64,000 bases of DNA from Bacteroides thetaiotaomicron VPI-5482 (GTDB lineage Bacteria; Bacteroidota; Bacteroidia; Bacteroidales; Bacteroidaceae): NCBI RefSeq assembly GCF_000011065.1, contig NC_004663.1, forward strand, positions 3,224,001-3,288,000, in the 5' to 3' direction. The position numbers and the translations under genes are program-made. The notes under the pieces are model-generated. The model was not told the origin of the DNA, did not search any database, and saw only the letters and a list, made by a program, of their open reading frames with translations. Below are positions 26,599-35,853 of the stretch, piece by piece; within the stretch, counting starts at the first letter, position 1; each line of letters starts with the position of its first letter.

Positions 26599-26620
26599 AT
26601 GACATGTCATCAGATGTCAT
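26599..26620. promoter_or_regulatory. Palindrome plus shared 17-bp motif before mobA
   Basis: ATGACATGTCAT at 26599-26610 is a perfect 12-bp palindrome. It overlaps ATGTCATCAGATGTCAT (26604-26620), the motif also present upstream of traE. A third related half-site (TTGTCAC) follows at 26624-26630. This is operator-like in arrangement and lies just upstream of the mob promoter. Confidence 0.5.
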
Positions 26621-26641
26621 CACTTGTCACATAAACTTCTA

Positions 26642-26672
26642 TTTCACAAGCACTTAATCAGTCATAACTTTG
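26642..26672 (+). promoter_or_regulatory. Promoter of the mob operon
   Basis: TAACTTTG at 26665-26672 matches the -7 TAnnTTTG box. TTTC at 26642-26645 lies 19 bases upstream, the usual spacing for the -33 TTTG element with one mismatch. The transcript would begin near 26680 and carry the hairpin cluster in its leader before mobA at 26912. Confidence 0.55.
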
Positions 26673-26764
26673 CAAAGTCGGAATAAGACTATGGAGGAAA
26701 CCATGCTTCATCGGACTACAGCACGCCGTGAACGTCGCGCAGCAATCCGACGAAGGAGGATTCT

Positions 26765-26878
26765 ATGTTCAAACGAACATAGCAAGTTGTGTTTTCGTCC
26801 GACAGGAAGTATCCTGTCCGACGAAAACCACTTGCCCGACCTGACAGTCGGGGAATTTCCTCCAAAGTCGGAAATTCC
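26765..26878. other. oriT: Candidate origin of transfer (oriT): four consecutive hairpins
   Basis: Four inverted repeats follow one another: ATGTTC-AAAC-GAACAT (26765-26780); a perfect 17-bp stem, GTTTTCGTCCGACAGGA (26791-26807) with its complement at 26812-26828, flanked by GCAAG/CTTGC; CCCGAC-N6-GTCGGG (26835-26852); and GGAATTTCC/GGAAATTCC (26852-26878). AAAGTCGGAAT-type sequence occurs before (26674-26683) and within the last loop (26864-26874). The cluster lies directly upstream of the accessory and relaxase genes, the usual oriT position. The nick base cannot be named from sequence alone. Confidence 0.55.
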
Positions 26879-26911
26879 GGAAGAGAAAAAAGGACGGACC
26901 ATAATTATGCA

Positions 26912-27340
26912 ATGAGTATGAAGGAAGAATCGAGAGCAAAAACGGGCAGAAAGCCCAAAAGCGATCCGGCGGACTACAAATACAGCTTCCGCCTGAATGC
27001 CGGAGAAAACATGCGGTTTGAAAAGTTGGTTACCGAATCAGAGGCAAAAGACAAAACACGTTTCATCAAAAAAGCCATCTTCGGTGGCACAATCAAAGTG
27101 GTTAAAATCGACAAGGCGACAATGGATTACTACATCCGCCTTACGGAATTTCACAGACAATTCCAGACTATCGGTAACAACTACAACCAGGTCGTACGTG
27201 CCATCAGGAGCAATTTCGGGGAGAAACGTGCGATGTCACTACTTTACAAACTGGAGAAAATGACACTTGAACTGATGCTACTGACCAAAAAAGTTATAGC
27301 ACTAACCGAAGAATACCAAAAGAAATGGTTGCAAAAATAA
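26912..27340 (+). CDS. mobA: Mobilisation protein MobA (relaxosome accessory)
   Basis: 142 aa starting MSMKEESRAKTGRKPKSDP. DYKYSFRLNAGENMRFEKLV and RFIKKAIFG are typical of the ribbon-helix-helix-like accessory proteins that bind oriT, and IGNNYNQVVRAIRS is the conserved motif of the MobC-type accessory family. The ATG at 26912 was chosen over 26789, which lies in the hairpin cluster. It overlaps mobB by 16 bases. It would bend or melt oriT for the relaxase. Confidence 0.85.
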   Translation: MSMKEESRAKTGRKPKSDPADYKYSFRLNAGENMRFEKLVTESEAKDKTRFIKKAIFGGTIKVVKIDKATMDYYIRLTEFHRQFQTIGNNYNQVVRAIRSNFGEKRAMSLLYKLEKMTLELMLLTKKVIALTEEYQKKWLQK

Positions 27341-28581
27341 GTCATGGAGCCAGCCTGTACGGGGCACTGCATTACAATCACGAGAAAGTAGAGAAAGGGA
27401 CGGCTGAAATACTCTCCGGCAACCGGATGATTTCAGACCGCCCGGGACTACCGGGCGAGGACATGCGCCTCGCCCTGCTCTCCTTTGAGAATTACCTGCT
27501 GGCAAACAGGAACACGGAGAAGCCCGTCCTGCACATTGCACTCAGCCCGGCACCGGAGGACAAGCTGACCGATGAACAGCTGGCGGAACTGGCGCAGAAT
27601 TATATGCAGAAGATGGGATATGGCGACCAGCCCTACATTGCTTACAAGCATGGTGATACACACAATACCCATATCCATATCGTAAGTGTATGCGTGGATG
27701 AAGAGGGACGGAAAATCAACGATTCTTTTGAGCATCGCCGTTCCATGACCGCCTGCCGGGAATTGGAAATAGACTTTGGACTGCGGAACGGTGCGGATAT
27801 GGAAGAACGGAATCAAAAAGCGGAAATGAAGAAAGTGGATGCTACCCAGGGTGATGTACGGCACCAGATAGGCAATACCCTGAAAGCCGTATTGGAAAGT
27901 TACCGCTTTCAGACTTTCGGGGAATACAGTGCACTGTTATCCACGCTAAACATTGAAGCCAAACAGGTACGGGGAGAATTCAAAGGCGAGCCTTATACCG
28001 GTATTATCTATTCGGCTACCGATGACAGCGGAAAAGTGGTCAGCCCACCTTTCAAGAGTTCACGCTTCGGCAAACGTTTCGGAAACGAACGCCTGGAAAA
28101 GAGGATGCTTTCACACACCAGGGATTTCAAGGATGGTAAATGGGCGCCGACTATTCATGCACAGGTGGTTTATGCCATGCGGCACGCACGTTCGCGTGAA
28201 GAACTGGCCGGACTATTAAAGAAAGCCCGCATTGATGCAGTATTCCGGGAAAATGAGCAGGGACGTATCTACGGTGTCACGTTCATCGACCATAACAGGC
28301 GGGAAGTATTTAACGGTTCGCGCATGGGCAAGGAATTTTCCGCAAACATTTACAATGAACTTTTCAAATGGTGGGACGGTATACCTGCCACAGAACGTTC
28401 CGCACATACCGGCACCGAACTATGGCAGCACCATTCGCACAAGGCGGAATCGGGAAGCCCATTGGAACAGGCGGCAAGCATATTCTCCATGGAAACAAAT
28501 CCGGTAGATTACGGGGAGGAGGCCCTTGCACGCCGTATGAAGAAAAGGAGAAAAGCGAAACGAAAGTCCCGCGGTATTTAA
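27325..28581 (+). CDS. mobB: MobB relaxase
   Basis: 418 aa. The relaxase three-histidine motif is clear: HGDTHNTHIHIV at residues 109-120 gives H109, H116 and H118 for metal binding. Conserved N-terminal GASLYGALHYNHEKV supplies candidate catalytic tyrosines (Y12, Y17). It would cut one strand at oriT and lead it into the recipient. The C-terminal third is basic (RMKKRRKAKRKSRG). Overlaps mobA; mobC follows after 38 bases. Confidence 0.92.
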   Translation: MVAKISHGASLYGALHYNHEKVEKGTAEILSGNRMISDRPGLPGEDMRLALLSFENYLLANRNTEKPVLHIALSPAPEDKLTDEQLAELAQNYMQKMGYGDQPYIAYKHGDTHNTHIHIVSVCVDEEGRKINDSFEHRRSMTACRELEIDFGLRNGADMEERNQKAEMKKVDATQGDVRHQIGNTLKAVLESYRFQTFGEYSALLSTLNIEAKQVRGEFKGEPYTGIIYSATDDSGKVVSPPFKSSRFGKRFGNERLEKRMLSHTRDFKDGKWAPTIHAQVVYAMRHARSREELAGLLKKARIDAVFRENEQGRIYGVTFIDHNRREVFNGSRMGKEFSANIYNELFKWWDGIPATERSAHTGTELWQHHSHKAESGSPLEQAASIFSMETNPVDYGEEALARRMKKRRKAKRKSRGI

Positions 28582-28619
28582 GGAAAACTGATTATTACCC
28601 CCATTTACACATAAGTATT

Positions 28620-30665
28620 ATGCAACAGGAAGACGATTTGAGAGCACTCGCTAAAATAATGGAATTCGGAAGGGCGGTGAGCATTTTTCTTTTGGTAGTA
28701 CACGTATACGTGTATTGTTATCCGAGCATTGCCAGTTGGAATTTAAATCTGGAAGTGATAGACAAAATAATTATGAACTTCAACAATACAACCGGGATCT
28801 TCAATTGCGTCCTATGGAGCAAACTGGCAGCTATCCTGCTGTTGGCCGTCTCGTGTCTGGGAACAAAAGGTGTCAAGGGCGAGAAGATCACCCGGCACAA
28901 AATCCATGCAGCACTCTTCGCAGGATGCATCCTTTTCTTTCCCAACTGGTGGATATTGGATTTGCCCATGCCCCATGCGGCTGTCACCGCACTTTATGTA
29001 TTCACATTGGTGCCCGGCTATCTTTGCCTGCTGATGGCAGGATTGTGGATGAGCCGTCTATACAGGCACAACCTGATGGAGGACGTGTTCAATCTCGAAA
29101 ACGAGTCTTTCCAACAGGAAACCCGGTTGATGGAAAATGAATACTCAGTCAACCTGCCGACAAAGTTTCAGTATCAGGGGAGACTCAATGACGGATGGAT
29201 AAATGTGGTGAATCCGTTCCGCGCAACTATCGTGCTTGGTACACCCGGTTCAGGCAAATCATACGCAGTGGTAAATAACTACATACGCCAGATGATTTCA
29301 AAGGGATACAGTTGTTACATTTACGATTACAAGTTTGACGATTTATCCATAATTGCATATAACACATTGTTAAACAATATGGATAAATACAAGGTAAAGC
29401 CCAAATTCTATGTCATTAATTTCGATGACCCGCGTAGATCACACAGATGTAACCCTATCAATCCGGAGTTCATGACGGACATCTCGGATGCATATGAAGC
29501 AAGCTACACAATCATGCTAAATTTGAACAAAACGTGGATTGAGAAACAGGGGGATTTCTTTGTAGAATCACCCATCATTCTTCTGGCGGCAATTATCTGG
29601 TATTTAAAGATTTACAAAAACGGCATCTATTGTACATTCCCGCATGCGGTGGAACTGCTGAACAAACCGTATTCAGATCTATTTACTATATTAACCTCTT
29701 ATCCGGAGCTGGAGAACTACCTTTCACCCTTTATGGACGCCTGGAAATCCGGAGCTCAGGATCAGCTCCAGGGGCAGATTGCCAGTGCAAAAATCCCGCT
29801 CACCAGAATGATTTCACCACAGCTTTACTGGGTAATGACGGGTAATGATTTTTCCTTAGACATCAACAACCCGAATGAACCGAAATTGCTGTGCGTAGGC
29901 AATAATCCCGACCGACAGAATATTTATTCGGCGGCCCTGGGATTGTACAATTCCCGCATTGTAAAGCTGATTAATAAAAAAGGACAACTGAAAAGTACGG
30001 TAATCATTGACGAATTACCGACTATATATTTCAGGGGACTGGACAATCTGATTGCCACGGCACGAAGTAACAAGGTAGCAGTCTGTCTGGGCCTTCAGGA
30101 TTTCAGCCAGTTAAACCGCGATTATGGTGAAAAAGAATCCAAAGTAGTGCAAAATACTGTGGGTAATATTTTTAGCGGCCAGGTGGTCGGGGAAACCGCC
30201 AGGACACTTTCAGAGCGGTTCGGAAAAGTACTCCAGAAGCGGCAGTCCGTATCCATCAACCGGCAGGATGTGTCCACCTCAATCAACACGCAACTCGACT
30301 CTCTTATTCCTGCCTCCAAGATAGCAAATCTTTCACAAGGAACATTCGTTGGTGCCGTATCGGACAACTTCGGAGAGAAAATAGAACAGAAGATATTCCA
30401 CGCCGAAATCATCGTAGACCACGAAAAAGTCAGCGGGGAAGAGAAGAATTACAAAAAAATACCCGTCATCAATGAATTCAGGGACAGGGAGGGAAACGAC
30501 ATCATGACGCAGCAGATCGGACGGAACTATGACAGGATCAAGGCGGATGCGCAGGCAATCATTAACATGGAAATGGAACGCATTAAAAATGACCCGGAAC
30601 TCTGCAGGCGGCTGGGACTGGAGAATGAAGATGACAAAAAGAAGAGAAACGGGAAACAGGAATAA
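28620..30665 (+). CDS. mobC: MobC, VirD4-type coupling protein
   Basis: 681 aa starting MQQEDDLRALAKIME. The N-terminal region has several membrane helices (VSIFLLVVHVYVYCYP, LAAILLLAVSCLG, AALFAGCILFFPNWWILD, YVFTLVPGYLCLLMAGL). The ATPase domain has Walker A GTPGSGKS and Walker B TVIIDELPTIYF. This is the type IV coupling protein that brings the relaxase-DNA complex to the channel. The long upstream extension of the frame to 28368 lies inside mobB and was dropped. A terminator follows at 30702. Confidence 0.9.
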   Translation: MQQEDDLRALAKIMEFGRAVSIFLLVVHVYVYCYPSIASWNLNLEVIDKIIMNFNNTTGIFNCVLWSKLAAILLLAVSCLGTKGVKGEKITRHKIHAALFAGCILFFPNWWILDLPMPHAAVTALYVFTLVPGYLCLLMAGLWMSRLYRHNLMEDVFNLENESFQQETRLMENEYSVNLPTKFQYQGRLNDGWINVVNPFRATIVLGTPGSGKSYAVVNNYIRQMISKGYSCYIYDYKFDDLSIIAYNTLLNNMDKYKVKPKFYVINFDDPRRSHRCNPINPEFMTDISDAYEASYTIMLNLNKTWIEKQGDFFVESPIILLAAIIWYLKIYKNGIYCTFPHAVELLNKPYSDLFTILTSYPELENYLSPFMDAWKSGAQDQLQGQIASAKIPLTRMISPQLYWVMTGNDFSLDINNPNEPKLLCVGNNPDRQNIYSAALGLYNSRIVKLINKKGQLKSTVIIDELPTIYFRGLDNLIATARSNKVAVCLGLQDFSQLNRDYGEKESKVVQNTVGNIFSGQVVGETARTLSERFGKVLQKRQSVSINRQDVSTSINTQLDSLIPASKIANLSQGTFVGAVSDNFGEKIEQKIFHAEIIVDHEKVSGEEKNYKKIPVINEFRDREGNDIMTQQIGRNYDRIKADAQAIINMEMERIKNDPELCRRLGLENEDDKKKRNGKQE

Positions 30666-30701
30666 ATGCGCATTTTCCCCTCCATAATTTTGAAAGAATC
30701 G

Positions 30702-30739
30702 AGTAGGAGGAAAACGAATTGGTATTCTTCCTACTTTTT
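30702..30739 (+). terminator. Terminator of the mob operon
   Basis: AGTAGGAGGAA (30702-30712) pairs with TTCTTCCTACT (30725-30735), one pair being a wobble, and is followed by a T-run. It lies 37 bases after the mobC stop. GGAAAACG/CGTTTTCC provides an alternative overlapping hairpin. Confidence 0.8.
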
Positions 30740-30756
30740 CGTTTTCCGACCGCCGA

Positions 30757-32600
30757 GTAAGCAAGGGGAGTTTCACCCCGAGCTTCTCAATAAACCGTGC
30801 GTGAAACTCTCGCTTCACACGGCTTTACTTATTTAACCATTATCAATTGGGAACTCACCTTTTCTTTATTGGTAAATCTTGGCAGAGCGCCACATTTCCA
30901 ATGATAAAAGATAAGCCCCTCTTTCTCTGCAATACGGGCAAGCCATTCTTGAGCAGGATAGAAACGATGTCTATAACGCTCGAACTTACACATTACCCAA
31001 CGGGCTAGACGTCCGTTCAACGTCTGCATAAACCACTTCAAACGGGTAGGATAAAACTTACCATAATAAGTCATCCAACCTCGTACGATAGGATTTATAT
31101 CAGACGCAAGGTGTTCCAATGTGAGATTTGAGTGCCTGTTTAGGTGCCAACTGCGCATCGTCTCATTGATTCGTTTCATTGATTTTCGGCTGATAGCCGG
31201 CAGGAAACCCGTAAAACGGTTGCCATACTTATCTACCGATTCCCGGGGTTGAAACGTAAATCCAAGAAAGTCAAAAGTCACATTGGGATAGCACTCCTTT
31301 TGACGGCTACTTTTGCAATAGACGATTTTCGTTTTCTCTTCATTGAGCCGCAACCTGCAGCACTCAAACCGTTGTTGAATCATCGCTTGCATATACTCAG
31401 CCTGTTTAAGACTATGGCAGTGACAAATTGTATCATCAGCATATCTCTCAAATGGAACACGGGGAAAGTTCTTTTCCATCCACTTGTCAAAGGTATAATG
31501 AAGAAACAGATTCGCAAGAACCGGACCTATGACACTGCCTTGGGGTACACCGAGAGCCCTGTCAACCTGACTTCCATCCGATTTCTCATAAGGAACTTTC
31601 AGCCAACGTTCTATATACATCAATACCCATTTTTCTTGCGTATGCCGTTTCAAGGCTTTCAGCAGTAGTTCATGGTCTATGGTGTCAAAGAATTTACTGA
31701 TGTCCATGTCCAGAACCCACGCATACTTCCAACAACGCTCACGAGCTTTGCCAACAGCATCATGCGCCGAGCGATGGGGACGGTAGGCATAAGAATCCTC
31801 ATGAAAACAAGGTTCGATAGAAGGGGTTATCAGCATTACTACAGCCATTTGAGCTACACGATCAGATACCGTCGGGATACCCAATGGACGTTTACCACCA
31901 GTACTCTTCGGTATTTCTACCAGCTTCACCGATGGAGGAAAGTAACTGCCGGAACTCATGCGATTCCATAGTTTATAAAGGTTACCTCGCAGATTCTTTT
32001 CATAATCTTCAAGAGTGACCTTATCAATCCCTGCACTTCCACGGTTTGCTTTCACACGCAGAAATGCATCATAAACCAATTGCTTCGATATTGATATTGG
32101 TTTTGCGTTGTCGTTTTGCATCTTCCTAATTGTTTATCAGTTGTACTAACTTTTACGCTAAATAAGCTGACCCCTTCGCTCCATACCCATTACAGGCACT
32201 TCTACACTACTACGAGTCAGTCCGCCCCTACTATAAGCATCCGTACTTTCTTCCTTGAAGGTTCTGCCCCTTGGAATTTTCCGTTAACATCTTATAGCAG
32301 GTTCCCACGTTCCACATAAGAGCCTCTTAACAGGTCATGCCATCTGTACACCGGATGCCATAACGACAATAAACAGGTAATCTCGTTACTTATCCCAAAA
32401 GAGTGAGAAACTCTTGGTTTTGACATCATCTACGGTTATTTTCGATGCTTCATCAATGGTTCCCTTGCGGTCATCTCCTATTAAGCTACCTGACAATTTA
32501 TACATTGCCTTTTCATATATCGTTCACTACCCTGACCATGGAGAAAGAGCAGCATATACGGGTTTGCAACCCACTCCTGCAAGTTGATTGCGAGGGACCT
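30757..32600 (-). mobile_element. Group II intron B (5' boundary approximate)
   Basis: After the maturase stop (30829) the minus strand has a domain V-like hairpin beginning AGCCGTGTGAAGCG and ending CGCACGGTTT, then a domain VI-like hairpin, with a likely 3' end in AC at 30757. The structured, gene-free 32122-32600 stretch is its 5' RNA part. The junction with intron A is uncertain by about 50 bases. It lies between the convergent mob and rte units. Confidence 0.7.
30829..32121 (-). CDS. ltrA: Group II intron reverse transcriptase/maturase (no HNH)
   Basis: 430 aa starting MQNDNAKPISISKQLVYDAF. Reverse transcriptase motifs include AYRPHRSAHDAVG, LGVPQGSVIGPVLANLFLHY and FERYADDTICHC; the C-terminal maturase part has VRGWMTYYGKFYPTRLKWF. 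No endonuclease domain follows. It differs clearly from the other two maturases here, so it is a separate intron lineage. All catalytic residues appear present. Confidence 0.9.
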   Translation of the reverse strand: MQNDNAKPISISKQLVYDAFLRVKANRGSAGIDKVTLEDYEKNLRGNLYKLWNRMSSGSYFPPSVKLVEIPKSTGGKRPLGIPTVSDRVAQMAVVMLITPSIEPCFHEDSYAYRPHRSAHDAVGKARERCWKYAWVLDMDISKFFDTIDHELLLKALKRHTQEKWVLMYIERWLKVPYEKSDGSQVDRALGVPQGSVIGPVLANLFLHYTFDKWMEKNFPRVPFERYADDTICHCHSLKQAEYMQAMIQQRFECCRLRLNEEKTKIVYCKSSRQKECYPNVTFDFLGFTFQPRESVDKYGNRFTGFLPAISRKSMKRINETMRSWHLNRHSNLTLEHLASDINPIVRGWMTYYGKFYPTRLKWFMQTLNGRLARWVMCKFERYRHRFYPAQEWLARIAEKEGLIFYHWKCGALPRFTNKEKVSSQLIMVK

Positions 32601-34524
32601 ACCCTCATCTCCTACATAGTTGCGAAGCATTTAGCACATGCTTCTCGTGGCACAATCTCACACCACCATACGTACCGTTCGGCATACGGCGGTTCCTATT
32701 TTGGGCACCATTTGAGATAGCAGTCCATGAACTCCATATAGCCTGCCTTACGCAATTTATCATTGGACATTACAAAGGTTACTATTGGGCTGTTCGAGAC
32801 ACGCCAATAACCAAGACGAGTGTTTCCCCATTGATATGCCTGCCACTCAGAGACACCGCATTTCTTTAAGTTTGCTACTCGGGTTTTGGCATTCTTCCAT
32901 GATTTCCAGATACACATGCGAATACGTCGTCTTAGCCATTCGTCGGTTTCAATACAAAGCCTTTTCATTTGTGCAAGGCAGAAGTAGGCAATCCATCCTC
33001 TTATGTAATCTTTGAGTTTCTGTTTCCTTTTCTCATATCCCCATCCATTACTCCGACTTGTCAATTCTTTGAGTTTTGATTTCATCTTGTTTTTGGATTT
33101 TGAGTGTACAAGTAGAATACAGTCCCCTTTCTTCACATAAAAGGAGTACCCCAAGAACTTTACTCCTTTCACATAAGATACGACCGTCTTTTCATGGTTC
33201 ACTTTAAGGAAGAGTTTCCCTTCTATGAACAGAGTTATCGATTCCCTTACACGTTTGGCGGCACGTTTGGATTTGCAAAATATCATCGCATCGTCTGCGT
33301 AACGGACAAAGGGGTGTCCACGTCTTTCCAGTTCCTTGTCCAGTTCATTGAGCATGATATTACTTAACAGAGGACTTAGAGGACCTCCTTGGGGAGTTCC
33401 TTCTGTACTCATCTCGAACATTCCTCGGTTTATTACACCGCTACGAAGATATTTGTGTATCAGACTTATTACCCTTCCATCCTTTATGGTACGGCTGAGT
33501 ATTTCTATCAGCTTGCTATGACTTACCGTATCGAAAAAGCGTTCAAGGTCGAGGTCGACTACATATATATAACCTTCACTCACTATCTTTTGCGCCTTAC
33601 GGAGAGCATCATGGCAACCCCTTTGGGGACGGAACCCGTAACTTGTCTTGGAAAACTGACGCTCGTATATCAGCGTCAACACTTGGTTTATGGCTTGTTG
33701 CACCAATCGGTCTACCACTGTGGGGATTCCTAAGAGGCGCTTTTTGCCATTGTCCTTTGGTATTTCTACCCTGCGTACAGGGTTGGGGCGATAAGTCCCG
33801 GACTGCAAAGAGATTATCAGTTCATCCTTATTGGCCTTTAGCCATGACAATAATTGTTCGCATGACATCTTGTCGATACCGCCACTTCCATTGTTCCTGA
33901 CTACCGCCTTATAGGCTTTGTTCAGGTTCGATGGACTAAGGATGATTTCCAATAGGTGTTCTTTGTCAAATGGTACTTCCACGATGTTGTCTTCGGTCAT
34001 CCACATGAAAGTCTGCACTCCCTCATACCATTCGGATTCCGTCCTAGCTCTTTGAGGGAAGTCATGAGCTTGGGCTGATGTTTTCTGCATTCTTTCTTTC
34101 ATTTGGTAACTTTCAATTACTATCGTTTAATTATTAGGTTCGGTCCTTCATGGGAATATCGACAGTCCCACTACTATGACCTCTGCTGACTTCTCACGGC
34201 AAGCGTTACTCCATACATTTCGTAAAGACAACTATTCTGTATGTCCGTGAGACCTCCTCGGATAAGGGTATTAACTTTCTATCTTATGTCTGCTCCATTT
34301 ACACCAACCGTTTCCGAATAGCTATAGGGCTTTGGTTTGTTCAGCAACCTTACCCACGGTCATATGCCTTATATGAAGTTTCTGTTCGTCAGACCAGATA
34401 TTTGCCGCCAGCTTCTTTCAGATTCCAACTCGCGAGGGACACCATTGCTATTGGCTGTATGATTCCCGCTATTAGGGCTCATTGGGGACTTGCACCCGGT
34501 AGCTAATAACCATGCCGAGCATAC
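32601..34524 (-). mobile_element. Group II intron A, class C-like (3' boundary approximate)
   Basis: On the minus strand the likely 5' end, GTATGCTCGGCATGG at 34524 downward, begins 6 bases after the rteB terminator stem. It continues into a domain I with CCGGGTGCAAGTCCC and GAGCCCTAATAGCGGGAATC, which I recall from class C introns. Beyond the maturase stop is a domain V-like GCCGTATGCCGAACGG. Class C introns are known to insert just after terminators, as seen here. The 34103-34524 stretch is intron RNA without a gene. Confidence 0.75.
32696..34102 (-). CDS. ltrA: Class C-like group II intron reverse transcriptase/maturase
   Basis: 468 aa; an inner methionine may be the true start because the first ~45 residues are unlike the family. 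The domain GGIDKMSCEQLLSWLKANKD, RRVEIPKDNGKKRLLGIPTV, SYGFRPQRGCHDAL, GTPQGGPLSPLLSNIMLNEL and FVRYADDAMIFC is typical of class C maturases. The maturase part has YIRGWIAYFCLAQMK. No HNH domain. It would support splicing and retrohoming of intron A. Confidence 0.9.
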   Translation of the reverse strand: MKERMQKTSAQAHDFPQRARTESEWYEGVQTFMWMTEDNIVEVPFDKEHLLEIILSPSNLNKAYKAVVRNNGSGGIDKMSCEQLLSWLKANKDELIISLQSGTYRPNPVRRVEIPKDNGKKRLLGIPTVVDRLVQQAINQVLTLIYERQFSKTSYGFRPQRGCHDALRKAQKIVSEGYIYVVDLDLERFFDTVSHSKLIEILSRTIKDGRVISLIHKYLRSGVINRGMFEMSTEGTPQGGPLSPLLSNIMLNELDKELERRGHPFVRYADDAMIFCKSKRAAKRVRESITLFIEGKLFLKVNHEKTVVSYVKGVKFLGYSFYVKKGDCILLVHSKSKNKMKSKLKELTSRSNGWGYEKRKQKLKDYIRGWIAYFCLAQMKRLCIETDEWLRRRIRMCIWKSWKNAKTRVANLKKCGVSEWQAYQWGNTRLGYWRVSNSPIVTFVMSNDKLRKAGYMEFMDCYLKWCPK

Positions 34525-34530
34525 TGAAAT

Positions 34531-34551
34531 AGCCCCCGTTTTCCGGGGGCT
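34531..34551 (-). terminator. Terminator of the rteAB unit, target of the introns
   Basis: AGCCCCCG (34531-34538) and CGGGGGCT (34544-34551) form a perfect 8-bp stem with a 5-base loop, 17 bases past the rteB stop. On the minus strand the T-containing tail ATTTCA follows and then the intron begins, so the natural T-tract may have been cut short by the insertion. Confidence 0.75.
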
Positions 34552-34568
34552 GTCCTATATTCCCTTAT

Positions 34569-35849
34569 TCACACAATACCGTATTTCCTCAACTTGTAAT
34601 ACAGGGCAGTCCGGCTGATGCCGAGTACACGGGCGGTAAGGGTGCGGTTGTTACCGGTCTGCCCAAGTATCCGAAGTATCTGCTGCTCCTCCTTTTCCGG
34701 ACAGACAATCATGTTTCCCAATTTCATGCCCTGATCCAGATTCAGTTCCTGTGCGGATATCCGCCCCTCCCCGGCAAACACGACGGCACGCCGGACAGTA
34801 TTCTTCAGTTCACGGATATTCCCCGGCCAGCCGTATTGCCGTAACACGGCAGCCGCTTCCCGGTCGAAGCCCTGAACCGGTTTCCCGTATCTTGCGGAAA
34901 ACTGCTTCAGAAAGAATTCAGCCAACGGAAGGATATCCTCCCCGCATTCGGAGAGCAGGGGAACCCGGATAGTGAACTCGTTCAGACGGTGGTACAAGTC
35001 CTCACGGAAACTCCCTTCCGCAATGGCCTTCTCCAAATCTGCATTGGTGGCGGCGATAAGGCGGATGTCAAAGGGACGTTCCCTGACTGTCCCGACCGGC
35101 AGGTAACGCTTTTCTTGCAGGGCGCGAAGCAGTTTCATCTGATTTACGGGAGCAAGGTTACCGATTTCATCAAGGAACAACGTACCACCTTCAGCAGCCT
35201 GGAAAAGTCCCGCCTTGTCACTGTCCGCACCGGTGAACGCCCCTTTGCAGTACCCGAAGAATTCGGATCTGACAAGGTCGTCGGAAACGGCACCGCAGTC
35301 CACGGCTACAAAAGGCTTGTGCCTGCGCAGGCTCCACTCATGAATCTCAGCGGCAATATGTTCCTTACCCGTACCCGATGCTCCACGAAGCAGGACGGAC
35401 ATGTCAGAACGGGCCACAGGGCCTATCAGCCGGTACATTTCACGGGCCTTTTCACTTTCACCACGGTAGAATTCCGTGCTGCCATGCTGCGGACGGCTGA
35501 ACTCTTTTTCTATAACTTCCCAAAGCCGGTCCGGCTGTACCGGCTTGCAAAGGTAATTGGAGGCCCCAAGCTGCATGGCTTCCACCGCATTCTCCACCTG
35601 GCCGTAACTGGTCATAATAAGGAACGGGATGGAATAATATTTTCCTTTCATCCACTTCAGCAGCTCCATACTGCTGCCGTCCGGCAGACGCAGGTCTGCC
35701 AGGACAAGGTCGAACTTCTTAACCTGAAGTTCCTTACGGGCTGCCGAGAGTGTAGACACATGACCGGTTGCCATACCCTTTTTCTTCAGCCAGTTACTGA
35801 TACTGCGGCTGAAGACAACATCATCCTCTATAATCAGTATATTTTTCAT
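34569..35849 (-). CDS. rteB: RteB, sigma-54-type response regulator
   Basis: 426 aa. The receiver domain (1-120) has D52 in VLADLRLPDG as the phosphate acceptor. The AAA+ domain has Walker A GASGTGKE and the GAFTGAD loop that contacts sigma-54 in this family. The C-terminal Fis-type helix-turn-helix reads NRTLTARVLGISRTALYYKLRKYG. This matches RteB, which controls excision and transfer genes in CTnDOT-type elements. It starts 4 bases after rteA. Confidence 0.92.
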   Translation of the reverse strand: MKNILIIEDDVVFSRSISNWLKKKGMATGHVSTLSAARKELQVKKFDLVLADLRLPDGSSMELLKWMKGKYYSIPFLIMTSYGQVENAVEAMQLGASNYLCKPVQPDRLWEVIEKEFSRPQHGSTEFYRGESEKAREMYRLIGPVARSDMSVLLRGASGTGKEHIAAEIHEWSLRRHKPFVAVDCGAVSDDLVRSEFFGYCKGAFTGADSDKAGLFQAAEGGTLFLDEIGNLAPVNQMKLLRALQEKRYLPVGTVRERPFDIRLIAATNADLEKAIAEGSFREDLYHRLNEFTIRVPLLSECGEDILPLAEFFLKQFSARYGKPVQGFDREAAAVLRQYGWPGNIRELKNTVRRAVVFAGEGRISAQELNLDQGMKLGNMIVCPEKEEQQILRILGQTGNNRTLTARVLGISRTALYYKLRKYGIV

Positions 35850-35853
35850 TTGC

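Noticed and set aside
30829..34102. Reverse transcriptases as a diversity-generating retroelement or retron
   Set aside because: Both proteins have maturase domains, and intron domain V-like hairpins follow their stops. No template/variable repeat or retron RNA was seen.
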